NCBI GenBank assembly: GCA_002426015.1
Contig: DINS01000017.1
Location: 56,365 to 120,364, forward strand
Length of the DNA stretch: 64,000 nucleotides
Origin: Flavobacteriaceae bacterium UBA5534
GTDB lineage: Bacteria > Bacteroidota > Bacteroidia > Flavobacteriales > Flavobacteriaceae
Direction of reading: 5' to 3'
The notes under the pieces were generated by a model, which worked only from the letters and a program-made list of their open reading frames with translations, ran no database searches and had not been told where the DNA came from. Each line of letters starts with the position of its first letter. Position 1 is the first letter of the stretch. Positions 15,456 through 23,962 of this stretch are shown here, one piece after another. The translations under genes and the position numbers were made by a program.

Positions 15456-16025
15456 CTATTTGTTAATTCCGTTAATGAGAACTTGGCTTAAATTTTTTGA
15501 TAATTCGTCTATATTTAAAGCCTCTTTTTTTGGAATCCATAGATACAATGAACGTAATGTAGATAATATTGAAAACAGCATAACTTCTACATTAGAATCT
15601 ACTATTTCTTTATTATTGATACCCTCAATTAAGATGCTCCTAAACTGGTCTTCATAATTTGAACGCAGCTCTAAATAATAATCTAATTTGTCTTCGAGAT
15701 GCATCCAGTCGTTATTTAAAGATGCCATACCATAAGTGTTCTGACTAGTGATATTAACATGTAATTTTACAACTTGTTTTAATTTATTGATACTAGATAG
15801 GTTTGAAGATTTAATCTCATTCATACCGTTTGTAAACTCTTCTGCAATAGAAATAATGATACTTTTTAGGATGTCTTGTTTTGAATTAATATGGTTATAA
15901 AGACTTGCAGCCTTAATACCCATTGCTTTTGCTAAATCTCGCATAGTCACTGCACTATAGCCTTTCTCTTTAAAAAGCTTCGCAGCAGTTTTAATTATTT
16001 CTTCCTTTCTAGTTTCTGGTTTCAA
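15456..16025 (-). CDS. TetR-family transcriptional regulator of the paa cluster
   Basis: 189-aa TetR repressor. The N-terminal helix-turn-helix (about 8-50) reads IIKTAAKLFKEKGYSAVTMR then AMGIKAASLYNHI. The C-terminal ligand domain is unspecific, as usual. It lies upstream of paaE on the same strand, and an 18-bp palindrome of TetR-operator size lies between them. By analogy with PaaR-type regulators, phenylacetyl-CoA is the probable inducer; this is inference. Confidence 0.85.
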   Translation of the reverse strand: MKPETRKEEIIKTAAKLFKEKGYSAVTMRDLAKAMGIKAASLYNHINSKQDILKSIIISIAEEFTNGMNEIKSSNLSSINKLKQVVKLHVNITSQNTYGMASLNNDWMHLEDKLDYYLELRSNYEDQFRSILIEGINNKEIVDSNVEVMLFSILSTLRSLYLWIPKKEALNIDELSKNLSQVLINGINK

Positions 16026-16070
16026 TAGAGATTTATTTAATTATTGTAAATTTATATAAAAAAGAAGACT

Positions 16071-16376
16071 ATGGGATTATTAGGTTTTATTTTCGGAACA
16101 AAGAAGCGTCAAGTTGAAGATTTTTTAAAAAATGGCGCTATCATTTTAGATGTAAGAACCCAGCGAGAATGGGACAACGGACATATTGAGAACGCAAAGC
16201 ATATACCATTAGACGTTTTACACAATCACGTTAATGAACTAAAACAAATGAACAAACCGTTTGTTGTTTGTTGTGAAAGTGGAATACGATCTGCTAAAGC
16301 TGCCAAATATTTAAATCTCAATAATATTGAAGCCACCAATGGTGGTGGTTGGGTTAACTTAAGTAAGAAATTGTAG
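16071..16376 (+). CDS. rhodanese-like domain protein
   Basis: 101-aa single rhodanese domain with active-site loop CCESGIRSA (catalytic Cys in the C-E-S-G-I-R loop, about residues 73-79) and the upstream segment ILDVRTQREWDNGHIENA. Probably handles persulfide sulfur; the substrate is unknown. It is divergent from tetR and looks monocistronic. Confidence 0.87.
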   Translation: MGLLGFIFGTKKRQVEDFLKNGAIILDVRTQREWDNGHIENAKHIPLDVLHNHVNELKQMNKPFVVCCESGIRSAKAAKYLNLNNIEATNGGGWVNLSKKL

Positions 16377-16418
16377 TTTTAATTTAAACCACTTATACCT
16401 TATTTGAGCAATTTAATT

Positions 16419-16754
16419 TTACTTTTTTAGCTCTAATTTTTCGGCAAAATAGTCACAAAAATCTTTCATGGTAGCGGTCATTTTTTCATCTTGAGTGGCG
16501 CGATGAAAGGTGTTGCTCATTTCTACCAAGGTCTGATGAAAAAAGAGTTTCATTTCATCTACTGGCATATCTTTTGTCCACAAATCGATTCTTAAAGTTT
16601 CTTGAGCGTTGCTGTCCCAAACTGAAAGCATCATCGCTTTGGCTTCTTCGTTTTTGATGCCTCCATCTTGTGCAGTCCAACTCAACTTTTCTGGCACTCG
16701 GTTTTCATCTAATTCGACTTGAAGTTCAATGGTTGATTTTATGTTTTTTGACAT
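16419..16754 (-). CDS. gldC: gliding motility protein GldC
   Basis: 111-aa cytoplasmic GldC family protein (STIELQVELDENRVPEKLSW at the N-terminus, FHRATQDEKMTATMKDFCDY near the C-terminus). GldC is associated with gliding motility in Flavobacteriia, with an accessory role. It overlaps the gldB stop by one base, the conserved gldB-gldC pair. Confidence 0.92.
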   Translation of the reverse strand: MSKNIKSTIELQVELDENRVPEKLSWTAQDGGIKNEEAKAMMLSVWDSNAQETLRIDLWTKDMPVDEMKLFFHQTLVEMSNTFHRATQDEKMTATMKDFCDYFAEKLELKK

Positions 16755-17713
16755 TACTTGCGTGGTTTAAATTTTGAATTATTAAATATCTCGACCGCAT
16801 CCTTTTGCAGCATATCCATCAACGGCACATCATTGTTTTCCATATAGGCCCTAATAATCTGCCAACCAATATATTGACCTAATCGCCCTGGTGATTCACT
16901 ATCGAGCTCTAAATAAAACTTTGAAAATGGAGCTGGAGCGATAAACCGATTTGGCAATGCGTTATCTGTACTGTAAAGCATTTCCTTTTCTACAAAGTAT
17001 CGCCAAATATAGCTTTCATTGTCATTTGCCCAATTTAACTGTTCTTGAGTGTATCCTATTTTTTCCGCATCAGATTTAAAAGGAATCATACGATCTTTAA
17101 AGTACAGTTCTTTACCAAAATATATCATTTCATCCAACAATGTTTTTCGTTGTGACTGAAAAATATAGTTAGACGCATAATTGGCAGCCAAATCTGGAAC
17201 TATTTGCGAACGGTTCATGTTTTGAACGATATAATTAGGAATGCCCTCGTAAAATTCATGTTTAGAGCCCAAATAAGTATCTAAAGAGATCAAAACAATC
17301 GTATCTGTAACAATTGTTTTGTAGCGATAATCCACTTCGGAAGTCACTGTTATGATTCGCGGCTCGCTAAACGTAGGATCATAATATTTAAGATGTTGAA
17401 AAAGCGAACGAATATCAACATATATATCGTCAAATTCGTTAAACTCTTTTTTAACCTCATTTGACAATTGTTGCTGAAGTGTATCATTCATTCTATCAAT
17501 CCATATAGAATCGTTTTCATATTTAGAGAACAAGAATGGAAAAGTTTGTTTTAAATTAGGTAATCCTTCAGGTGTGGCTTGGGCAAATGCCAGATCAAAA
17601 CGTTCAATTTTAAAATCAACATCTACTTTAGCAATGTCTTTTTCCAACTGGCTTTCATTCTTACAAGCATACAGTCCAAACAATAAAACACAAAAAGCAA
17701 TAATTTTTTTCAT
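16754..17713 (-). CDS. gldB: gliding motility lipoprotein GldB
   Basis: 319-aa lipoprotein: a short signal sequence and lipobox LYAC with Cys16 (MKKIIAFCVLLFGLYACKN). The mature part matches GldB (VDFKIERFDLAFAQATPEGL; GRLGQYIGWQIIRAYM near the C-terminus). It is required for gliding motility in flavobacteria. Co-transcribed with gldC. Confidence 0.92.
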   Translation of the reverse strand: MKKIIAFCVLLFGLYACKNESQLEKDIAKVDVDFKIERFDLAFAQATPEGLPNLKQTFPFLFSKYENDSIWIDRMNDTLQQQLSNEVKKEFNEFDDIYVDIRSLFQHLKYYDPTFSEPRIITVTSEVDYRYKTIVTDTIVLISLDTYLGSKHEFYEGIPNYIVQNMNRSQIVPDLAANYASNYIFQSQRKTLLDEMIYFGKELYFKDRMIPFKSDAEKIGYTQEQLNWANDNESYIWRYFVEKEMLYSTDNALPNRFIAPAPFSKFYLELDSESPGRLGQYIGWQIIRAYMENNDVPLMDMLQKDAVEIFNNSKFKPRK

Positions 17714-17818
17714 AGATGATTTTACAACAACTTAAAGGTGATTATTTTTTATTAATTACGTGATTCGTTTATTTTTGTTGTGCAAAGATACTATTCTTTA
17801 GCATAAAACAACACATCT

Positions 17819-18607
17819 ATGAACACCGAAAAAGTAGTTGACCACATTGTAAATTGGCTAAAAGATTATGCGACCAATGCAAAGGTCAATGGATTTGTTA
17901 TCGGTATTTCTGGTGGTATCGATTCTGCCGTAACCTCAACTTTATGTGCAAAAACAGGCTTGAAAGTGTTGTGTATTGAAATGCCAATACATCAAGCTGC
18001 AAGTCATGTCAGCAGAGGTCAAGAACACATTGCTCAACTTAAAAAGCGTTTTCCAAACGTCGATGACAAACTAGTCGATTTAACACCTGTTTTTGAAGAG
18101 TTCAAGACAGAAGTGTCGCTTGATGGCAAACAAACGATTGTCGATATGGCTCTTGCCAACACTCGAGCTCGCTTGCGTATGACGACCCTTTATTATCATG
18201 CTGGATTATATGGACTGCTTGTTGCTGGTACCGGAAATAAGGTAGAAGATTTTGGCGTTGGTTTTTATACAAAATATGGAGATGGAGGAGTCGATTTGAG
18301 CCCTATTGCCGATTTGATGAAATCGGAAGTGTATCAAATTGGTGAATTCTTGGATGTCCCAGATTCAATCATGAAAGCTGCACCAAGTGATGGGTTGTTT
18401 GGTGATGCTAGAAGTGATGAAGACCAAATAGGAGCTTCCTATCCAGAACTGGAATGGGCAATGCAAATGAAAAATGAAGGCAAAACAGCCGATGATTTTA
18501 CTGGAAGGCAAAAAGAAGCCTTTGAGATATTTATGAGGTACAATCGCAACAATCAACATAAAATGATGCCGATACCAATTTGCGAAATTCCTAAAGATTT
18601 CAAATAA
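17819..18607 (+). CDS. nadE: NAD(+) synthetase, NadE
   Basis: 262-aa ammonia-type NAD synthetase with no glutaminase domain. The PP-loop is GISGGIDSAVTSTLC (about 28-42). The C-terminal adenylation/NAD site has VAGTGNKVEDFGVGFYTKYG. It makes NAD from deamido-NAD. A -7-like box TATTTTTG is present at 17770-17777 without a clear -33 partner. Confidence 0.94.
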   Translation: MNTEKVVDHIVNWLKDYATNAKVNGFVIGISGGIDSAVTSTLCAKTGLKVLCIEMPIHQAASHVSRGQEHIAQLKKRFPNVDDKLVDLTPVFEEFKTEVSLDGKQTIVDMALANTRARLRMTTLYYHAGLYGLLVAGTGNKVEDFGVGFYTKYGDGGVDLSPIADLMKSEVYQIGEFLDVPDSIMKAAPSDGLFGDARSDEDQIGASYPELEWAMQMKNEGKTADDFTGRQKEAFEIFMRYNRNNQHKMMPIPICEIPKDFK

Positions 18608-18740
18608 TCATTGATGTTTATACTAATATTTTACAAAGTTGTTGGTTTTTTCATTACTTTTGCATAGCAAATCTCCACAATTATAGATTTAATCTTTTAA
18701 GTTCAAACACTCTAAAGAAAACTAACTAACAAAAAAAGTC

Positions 18741-19370
18741 ATGATTAAAGTATTGGTCGTGGATAATCATCCCATTGTGAGAGCTGGTCTTAAGCTGCTT
18801 TTCAATTCAGATCCCGAAATTAAAGTCGTTGGAGATGTTGGAAGCAGTATCGAAATTTTTGAATTTGTAAGACGCCATCCTGTTGATGTCATTATTTCTG
18901 AAATTGACCTGCCCGAACTTAATGGCATCACTGCATTAAGGGCTATTAAAAAAGAGCATAACGATCTAAAAGTCATTATGTTGAGCAACCAACCAGAAGA
19001 AATTTATGCTGTAAGCACCATCAAGGCTGGCGCTTCTGGATATCTCCACAAATCAGTTTCAACTGATACAATTAGAGAAGCCGTATTAAAAGTCAGTCAA
19101 GGCGAGGTGTTTTTAAGTGATGCCATGGACAAACATTTGAACTTTAGCGAGGTCAAAAACAAGAAGAACAAATTGTTCAAACGCTTATCAACCAGGGAAG
19201 TTGAAGTATTGAAATTATTGACTTCAGGAAAGAAAAACAAAGAAATTGCTGTTGAGCTTGGCATTAACGAAAAAACCGTGAGTACTTATAAGTTGAGATT
19301 GTTAACGAAGCTGAATGTCACCAATTTGGTTGACCTCATTCATCAAGCGAAACATCATAATCTGACTTAA
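18741..19370 (+). CDS. NarL/LuxR-type response regulator with Glu at the phosphoacceptor site
   Basis: 209 aa: receiver domain about 1-120 and LuxR-type helix-turn-helix about 143-205 (LSTREVEVLKLLTSGKKNKE). The phospho-Asp is replaced: the segment VIISEIDLPELNG places Glu54 where UhpA/NarL relatives have Asp, four residues before the conserved Pro. The acidic pocket is also altered (VVDNHP, one Asp instead of two). Glu may mimic permanent phosphorylation. No kinase is adjacent. A -7 box TACTTTTG lies at 18655-18662. Confidence 0.88.
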   Translation: MIKVLVVDNHPIVRAGLKLLFNSDPEIKVVGDVGSSIEIFEFVRRHPVDVIISEIDLPELNGITALRAIKKEHNDLKVIMLSNQPEEIYAVSTIKAGASGYLHKSVSTDTIREAVLKVSQGEVFLSDAMDKHLNFSEVKNKKNKLFKRLSTREVEVLKLLTSGKKNKEIAVELGINEKTVSTYKLRLLTKLNVTNLVDLIHQAKHHNLT

Positions 19371-21334
19371 ATTTTACTTCCAACTACTTTTCCCAACTTT
19401 TTAGAAAGTAACATTTTCAATTTGACATAGTCATTGACATCTTCTAATATAGATTGTGTATTGGCTTTTTCTTGCAATGTTTCATTTTGATATTCAGCTA
19501 CTTTTTGATCTATCAAAAAACAACGTAAACTCAAAATTGTCTGGCTTACTAATTGCGCAATTGTTTCTTTCTTCTCTTTTGGAATGATATGATTGCGTTG
19601 CCAATCATGAAGGCGATAACGTTCATCTTCCATCAGAATAGTGGTGACTTCATTAGCCATCTCCTGATTGAGTTTATTGATAAAGTCTTTCAATTGAAAA
19701 TCTTCAGCTTGGTGTAATGTATCGATAATGGTATAATAAAGTGTTTTGAATTTTTCGTCTGAAAATTGCATTTCATCCTCTTGCAGATCGAGATATACTT
19801 TTTCGAACACTTTTGCTTTGTGCACTACTGGTTCTAATTGTAAATCGCCAGTGTCGGATTCCTTTAAAACTAAATCTTCAAAATCTTCACTTTCATTGCC
19901 ATAAAGCAGTAAGATTTCGATAATTTTTCGCTCTAAAATGTATTGCAGGTCAACTTTAGTTTTGGGTTGCTCTTGCTTGATGACATTGAACGCTTTTTGT
20001 TCGTCTTTATAGTTTTTATTGGCATCTTGAAATTCTTTTTTATTGATTTGCGCCAATGTGCTAAACAAAACATCTTCGCTAATATCCATAATACGCGAAC
20101 ATTCTTGAATATAGATTTCGCGCTTTATAGGATCTGGAATTTTAGAGATACTGTTGACAATCTCACGAATAGTCTCGGCTTTTTTTATAGGATCGTTATT
20201 GGCTTCTTCAACCAATAATGCAGCTTTAAACTGAATGAAATCTTTGGCATTATCTGCCAAGTAAGATGACAACTCTTCAAGTGTGTTTTGCTTCGCAAAG
20301 CTATCTGGATCTTCACCATTTGGAAACATCACAACTTTAACATTAAGCCCTTGTTCCAGAATAAGGTCGATCCCTCTTATTGACGCTCTAATGCCAGCTG
20401 CATCACCATCAAAAAGGACCGTAATGTTTTTGGTCAGTCGATTAATCAATCGTATTTGCTCTGGAGTTAAAGCTGTACCAGAAGAGGCAACCACATTTTT
20501 GATTCCTGTTTGATGAAACTGAATGACATCTGTGTAACCTTCGACCAAAAAGCAATTATCTTCTTTGGCAATACTTTGCTTTGCATGAAACAAACCATAC
20601 AACACTTTACTTTTGTGATAGACTTCACTTTCTGGGGAGTTTACATACTTTGCAGCTTTTTTATCAGCACCCAAAATACGTCCTCCAAAACCAAGAATAC
20701 GTCCACTCATACTATGTATTGGAAACATGACGCGTCCTTTAAAACGATCAAAACGTTTGTCGTCCTTGACAATTGTAAGGCCTGTTTTTTCCAAAAACTC
20801 CAACTGATACCCTTTGCCTAAAGCCTCATCGGTAAAGGCTTGCCACTCATCCAATGAGTAACCTAAATTGAATGTTTTAATGGTGTCGTTTGTAAAACCA
20901 CGCTCTTTAAAATAACTCAAACCAATAGCTTTGCCTTGGTCTGTTTTATGAAGTATGTTTTGAAAATAAGTGTTTGCAAATTCATTTACCAAATAGAGGC
21001 TTTCGCGCTCATTTGCTTCTTCCTTTTGTTCGTTGGTTTGCTCGGTTTCTTCAATTTCAATATTGTACTTCTTGGCTAAATATTTTATGGCTTCAGGATA
21101 GGTAAAATGTTCATGCTCCATTAAAAAGGTCACTGCATTCCCTCCTTTTCCACTACTAAAATCTTTCCAAATTTGCTTAACTGGCGACACCATAAAACTT
21201 GGTGAACGTTCATCACTAAACGGACTTAAGCCTTTAAAATTACTGCCAGATTTTTTAAGGTTTACAAAATCGCCAATAACCTCTTCAACACGAGCGGTTT
21301 CGAATACTTGTTCTATGGTGGATTTTGAAATCAA
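19367..21334 (-). CDS. dnaG: DNA primase DnaG, TTG start, no zinc-ligand residues
   Basis: Makes RNA primers for replication. The frame is open to an ATG at 21397, but that ATG lies inside the loop of the terminator of the upstream gene, and the extra 21 residues are unlike DnaG. I place the start at TTG 21334, giving (M)ISKSTIEQVFETARVEEVIG, a typical N-terminus; 655 aa. The TOPRIM core is intact (FLVEGYTDVIQF, LFDGDAAGIRA). The zinc-ribbon ligands are all replaced: Ser37, Ser40, Asp58 and Ser61 stand where Cys/His normally sit (GLSPFSDERSPSF; KDFSSGKGGN). Confidence 0.9.
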   Translation of the reverse strand: MISKSTIEQVFETARVEEVIGDFVNLKKSGSNFKGLSPFSDERSPSFMVSPVKQIWKDFSSGKGGNAVTFLMEHEHFTYPEAIKYLAKKYNIEIEETEQTNEQKEEANERESLYLVNEFANTYFQNILHKTDQGKAIGLSYFKERGFTNDTIKTFNLGYSLDEWQAFTDEALGKGYQLEFLEKTGLTIVKDDKRFDRFKGRVMFPIHSMSGRILGFGGRILGADKKAAKYVNSPESEVYHKSKVLYGLFHAKQSIAKEDNCFLVEGYTDVIQFHQTGIKNVVASSGTALTPEQIRLINRLTKNITVLFDGDAAGIRASIRGIDLILEQGLNVKVVMFPNGEDPDSFAKQNTLEELSSYLADNAKDFIQFKAALLVEEANNDPIKKAETIREIVNSISKIPDPIKREIYIQECSRIMDISEDVLFSTLAQINKKEFQDANKNYKDEQKAFNVIKQEQPKTKVDLQYILERKIIEILLLYGNESEDFEDLVLKESDTGDLQLEPVVHKAKVFEKVYLDLQEDEMQFSDEKFKTLYYTIIDTLHQAEDFQLKDFINKLNQEMANEVTTILMEDERYRLHDWQRNHIIPKEKKETIAQLVSQTILSLRCFLIDQKVAEYQNETLQEKANTQSILEDVNDYVKLKMLLSKKLGKVVGSKI

Positions 21335-21380
21335 AAAAGTAAACTTATTAAGTTGTAAATTTAGGGTATTATTATATAAC

Positions 21381-21410
21381 AAAAAAGCTTCAGCCATAAT
21401 TGACTGAAGC
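21381..21410 (-). terminator. intrinsic terminator of the sigma/outer-membrane-protein operon
   Basis: Stem GCTTCAG/CTGAAGC (21387-21393 with 21404-21410), 10-nt loop, then six U residues on the minus strand. It lies 25 bp past the stop of the outer-membrane protein gene and upstream of dnaG. Confidence 0.8.
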
Positions 21411-21434
21411 CTTAACTAATAATACTCGTGAGCT

Positions 21435-22502
21435 TTAATCTAAATCAAATCTCAATCCTAAAGAGACATTATGCTGATCGACCGTTTGGTCTTTGAAAAT
21501 AGTGTTTAGGTCATACTTTGCGTATAAGGCCAAATCGCCAACACCAATGTAAGCACCTACTCCATACACAAAATCGCTCGTGTTATAATCGGTTCTTATT
21601 TTTTGCTTAACACGATCACCATCAATGCTATAGCGCAATTTTTGTTGAGTGCCAATATTAAAACCTCCATAGCCACCTATTCCAAATTTAAAGTTGTCGG
21701 CATTGATGTATCGAATGTGCGTCGCCTTCTCTATTTTTTTTGATGGACCAAATTCAAAATATAATGGAAAGACCAAATTTGTTACCCTTAACTGTGATTG
21801 TCTTAGTTCAACCGGAAATTCTTGAAGTGTTGTTATGTTTCCATCCTGCTCAAAGTATTGATTATCTTTCACATTAAGCTTGTTCCATTGAAATGCAAAG
21901 CCATATTTAATGCGCATAAAATTAGAGTTCTTAAACACTCTGGTTTTCCAGTTCCATCCAAGCTCTACGAAGCCAGAGCCCAATACTTCATATGGAGACT
22001 CGTCCAATCCTTTTCCATCAATAATGGCGTTATTAAGTCCGATAGCAAACAACAGGTCATTTGTTGTTCTAATATCGTACTTAACAGGTTCGTTTTTGGT
22101 CTTAATCTTTATTCCTCTCTCACCAGAGCCAAAGCTAATTGACACTTGGGTTTTATCATCGTCCTCTTGCTCGTAACCATAGTCATTTCTTTTTAAAAGC
22201 GCTATCTTATTATCGATGATTGCTATTCGGTTTTCGATGTTCAATGCTCGCTTTTCGGCAGCCTCTTGCTTTAGTTCTTCAGCTTTTGCGGCAGTGATAT
22301 CGCCTTTGTCCAATCGTTTGTTGATAGCTTCCACTTCCACTTTCAGGAAGTCTTTTTCCTCTTTTCTGATGGTTTCTTTCAACTCTTCAAGAGTTTCAAT
22401 CTTGTGGTTATTGTTCTCTTTTTGAATAGTGTCCTGTGCTCTTACTGTGCCTACAATAAAGCATACGCTTATCAGCACTACGATTTTTGTAATGGTGTTC
22501 AT
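21435..22502 (-). CDS. exported outer-membrane beta-barrel (porin-family) protein with coiled-coil
   Basis: 355 aa. The signal peptide (about 1-22, ending TVRA-QD) is followed by a charged, probably coiled-coil segment (about 25-110: EELKETIRKEEKDFLKVEVE). A C-terminal barrel of alternating aromatic strands ends in Asp (VSLGLRFDLD). The function is unknown. It is last gene of an operon with an ECF sigma factor and a membrane protein, suggesting envelope-stress or surface regulation. A terminator follows. Confidence 0.75.
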   Translation of the reverse strand: MNTITKIVVLISVCFIVGTVRAQDTIQKENNNHKIETLEELKETIRKEEKDFLKVEVEAINKRLDKGDITAAKAEELKQEAAEKRALNIENRIAIIDNKIALLKRNDYGYEQEDDDKTQVSISFGSGERGIKIKTKNEPVKYDIRTTNDLLFAIGLNNAIIDGKGLDESPYEVLGSGFVELGWNWKTRVFKNSNFMRIKYGFAFQWNKLNVKDNQYFEQDGNITTLQEFPVELRQSQLRVTNLVFPLYFEFGPSKKIEKATHIRYINADNFKFGIGGYGGFNIGTQQKLRYSIDGDRVKQKIRTDYNTSDFVYGVGAYIGVGDLALYAKYDLNTIFKDQTVDQHNVSLGLRFDLD

Positions 22503-22538
22503 AATGTTTGTTTTTTAATTGATTCTACGTTTCTGTTT

Positions 22539-23309
22539 TTAGTTATTCCGTTCGGCAACTGAAGTTCTTACCGACTCATAACCTGATTGTAAGGCTTTAA
22601 AAACCTTGTCCCTAAACGATTGCTGTAAATCTGTTTCAACGTCTTGCAACAGTGAGTTAGCATCGACCGTTTTAGTGGTTTCTTTATGTATTCTGTTTGA
22701 AATAATTTCTTTTTCTGCCTTCTTAAGCAAGTTTTCTATTTCTGATTCGGAAACTACCTCTTGGCTTTTCTCTAGCTCTTTGATTTGTGCCACAGCATCT
22801 TTTACTTTTTGGTCTTCAAAATTCAGTTCTTTATTTTTTATTTCATTTATGTTATTTTCAAACACACTGGTCGTCATTGTTTTTTTTGTCATTGATTCTT
22901 GTGCTTGGGCAACTGCATCATCTGTTGGTAAGGTGCTTTTGATTTTATCTGATGATTTTGTTTTGTAAGCTGGTTGTTTTGTGGTTTTACTTTCTTCAAA
23001 TACAACCTGTTCTTTTTCTATATTGTTATCAGTAGTTTGATTGTCATCTTCTTTAATACCATTTTCTTGAGTATTTACAATTGTTGGCACTATGGTTTCT
23101 ACTTCATTACTATTAAAGTATAAGGTAGCAACAAACACAATGCCGACCACAGTTGCCGCAATGCCTAACCACCAATACAAAGGTGTTTTTTTCTTGTTGT
23201 CGTGAGCATCAAGTCGATTGGCCAAAGTATCCCATGCGTTTGCTGATGGTTGTATTGTACGCTTTTCGAGCTTGTCTTTTATGTTGTCTTCAAATTTAAT
23301 TGGTGCCAT
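22539..23309 (-). CDS. single-pass membrane protein, probable anti-sigma factor
   Basis: 256 aa with one transmembrane helix (about 46-64, WWLGIAATVVGIVFVATLYF) after a cytoplasmic N-terminus (KFEDNIKDKLEKRTIQPSAN). The C-terminal region is long, charged and periplasmic. It overlaps the sigma gene by 14 bp. This layout is typical of Bacteroidota sigma/anti-sigma pairs, but I see no classical zinc anti-sigma motif, so the role is inferred from context. Confidence 0.7.
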   Translation of the reverse strand: MAPIKFEDNIKDKLEKRTIQPSANAWDTLANRLDAHDNKKKTPLYWWLGIAATVVGIVFVATLYFNSNEVETIVPTIVNTQENGIKEDDNQTTDNNIEKEQVVFEESKTTKQPAYKTKSSDKIKSTLPTDDAVAQAQESMTKKTMTTSVFENNINEIKNKELNFEDQKVKDAVAQIKELEKSQEVVSESEIENLLKKAEKEIISNRIHKETTKTVDANSLLQDVETDLQQSFRDKVFKALQSGYESVRTSVAERNN

Positions 23310-23859
23310 AACTGGTGTTGTTTAATTCATTGATTTTTTGTTGTAACAACTGTCTGGCCTTGAACAATTGCGACTTTGATGTACCTTCTGAAATCTTTAA
23401 AATATCGGCAATTTCATTATGTTTATAACCTTCAATGGCATACATCACAAATACCATTTTATAACCTTCTGGTAAGCTGTCAATAATCTGTTGTATTTCG
23501 TTGACTTCAATTTCTGTTTTTATATTATTTGAATAATCTTGTGGCACATTGATCTCCTCAATAGAAAATTCGATGTTTTTTTGTTGTCTTAAAAAGGAAA
23601 TTGCCTCTCTTACCATAATCTTACGAATCCATCCCTCAAAGCTGCCTTCATTTTTAAAAGAATTTAGATTTAAAAAGGCTTTAAAAAAACCATTCATCAT
23701 CACTTCTTCTGCCTTTTGTACATCTTTTACATAATAGCGGCATATACTCAACATTTTTGGAGCATGGGCCTCATAGAGCATGTGTTGTGCCTCGCGATTG
23801 TTTTTCGATGCCTTATTGATAAGCTCCACATTATTGTTATGTAATTGTATGACTTTCAA
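23296..23859 (-). CDS. RNA polymerase sigma factor, ECF type
   Basis: 187-aa sigma-70 family ECF protein. Region 2 is at about 25-90 (YVKDVQKAEEVMMNGFFKAF, then FEGWIRKIMVREAISFLR). Region 4 is at about 125-175 (LPEGYKMVFVMYAIEGYKHN, EGTSKSQLFKARQLL). First gene of a three-gene operon with its probable anti-sigma and an outer-membrane protein. Confidence 0.9.
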   Translation of the reverse strand: MKVIQLHNNNVELINKASKNNREAQHMLYEAHAPKMLSICRYYVKDVQKAEEVMMNGFFKAFLNLNSFKNEGSFEGWIRKIMVREAISFLRQQKNIEFSIEEINVPQDYSNNIKTEIEVNEIQQIIDSLPEGYKMVFVMYAIEGYKHNEIADILKISEGTSKSQLFKARQLLQQKINELNNTSYGTN

Positions 23860-23962
23860 AAATGGTTTAATTAGGTCTTCTATTTATAAAGACGCAAAAG
23901 TTATGCAAATGGTTGCCTGTATCCTAAAAAAATATTTAAATTGCAGATTATCAAACTTATTT

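Noticed and set aside
23780..23962. N-terminal extension of the ASST-like gene (longer frame from 23780)
   Set aside because: Overlaps the sigma-factor gene and puts a lipoprotein signal 61 residues inside the protein; the start at 23963 is far better.
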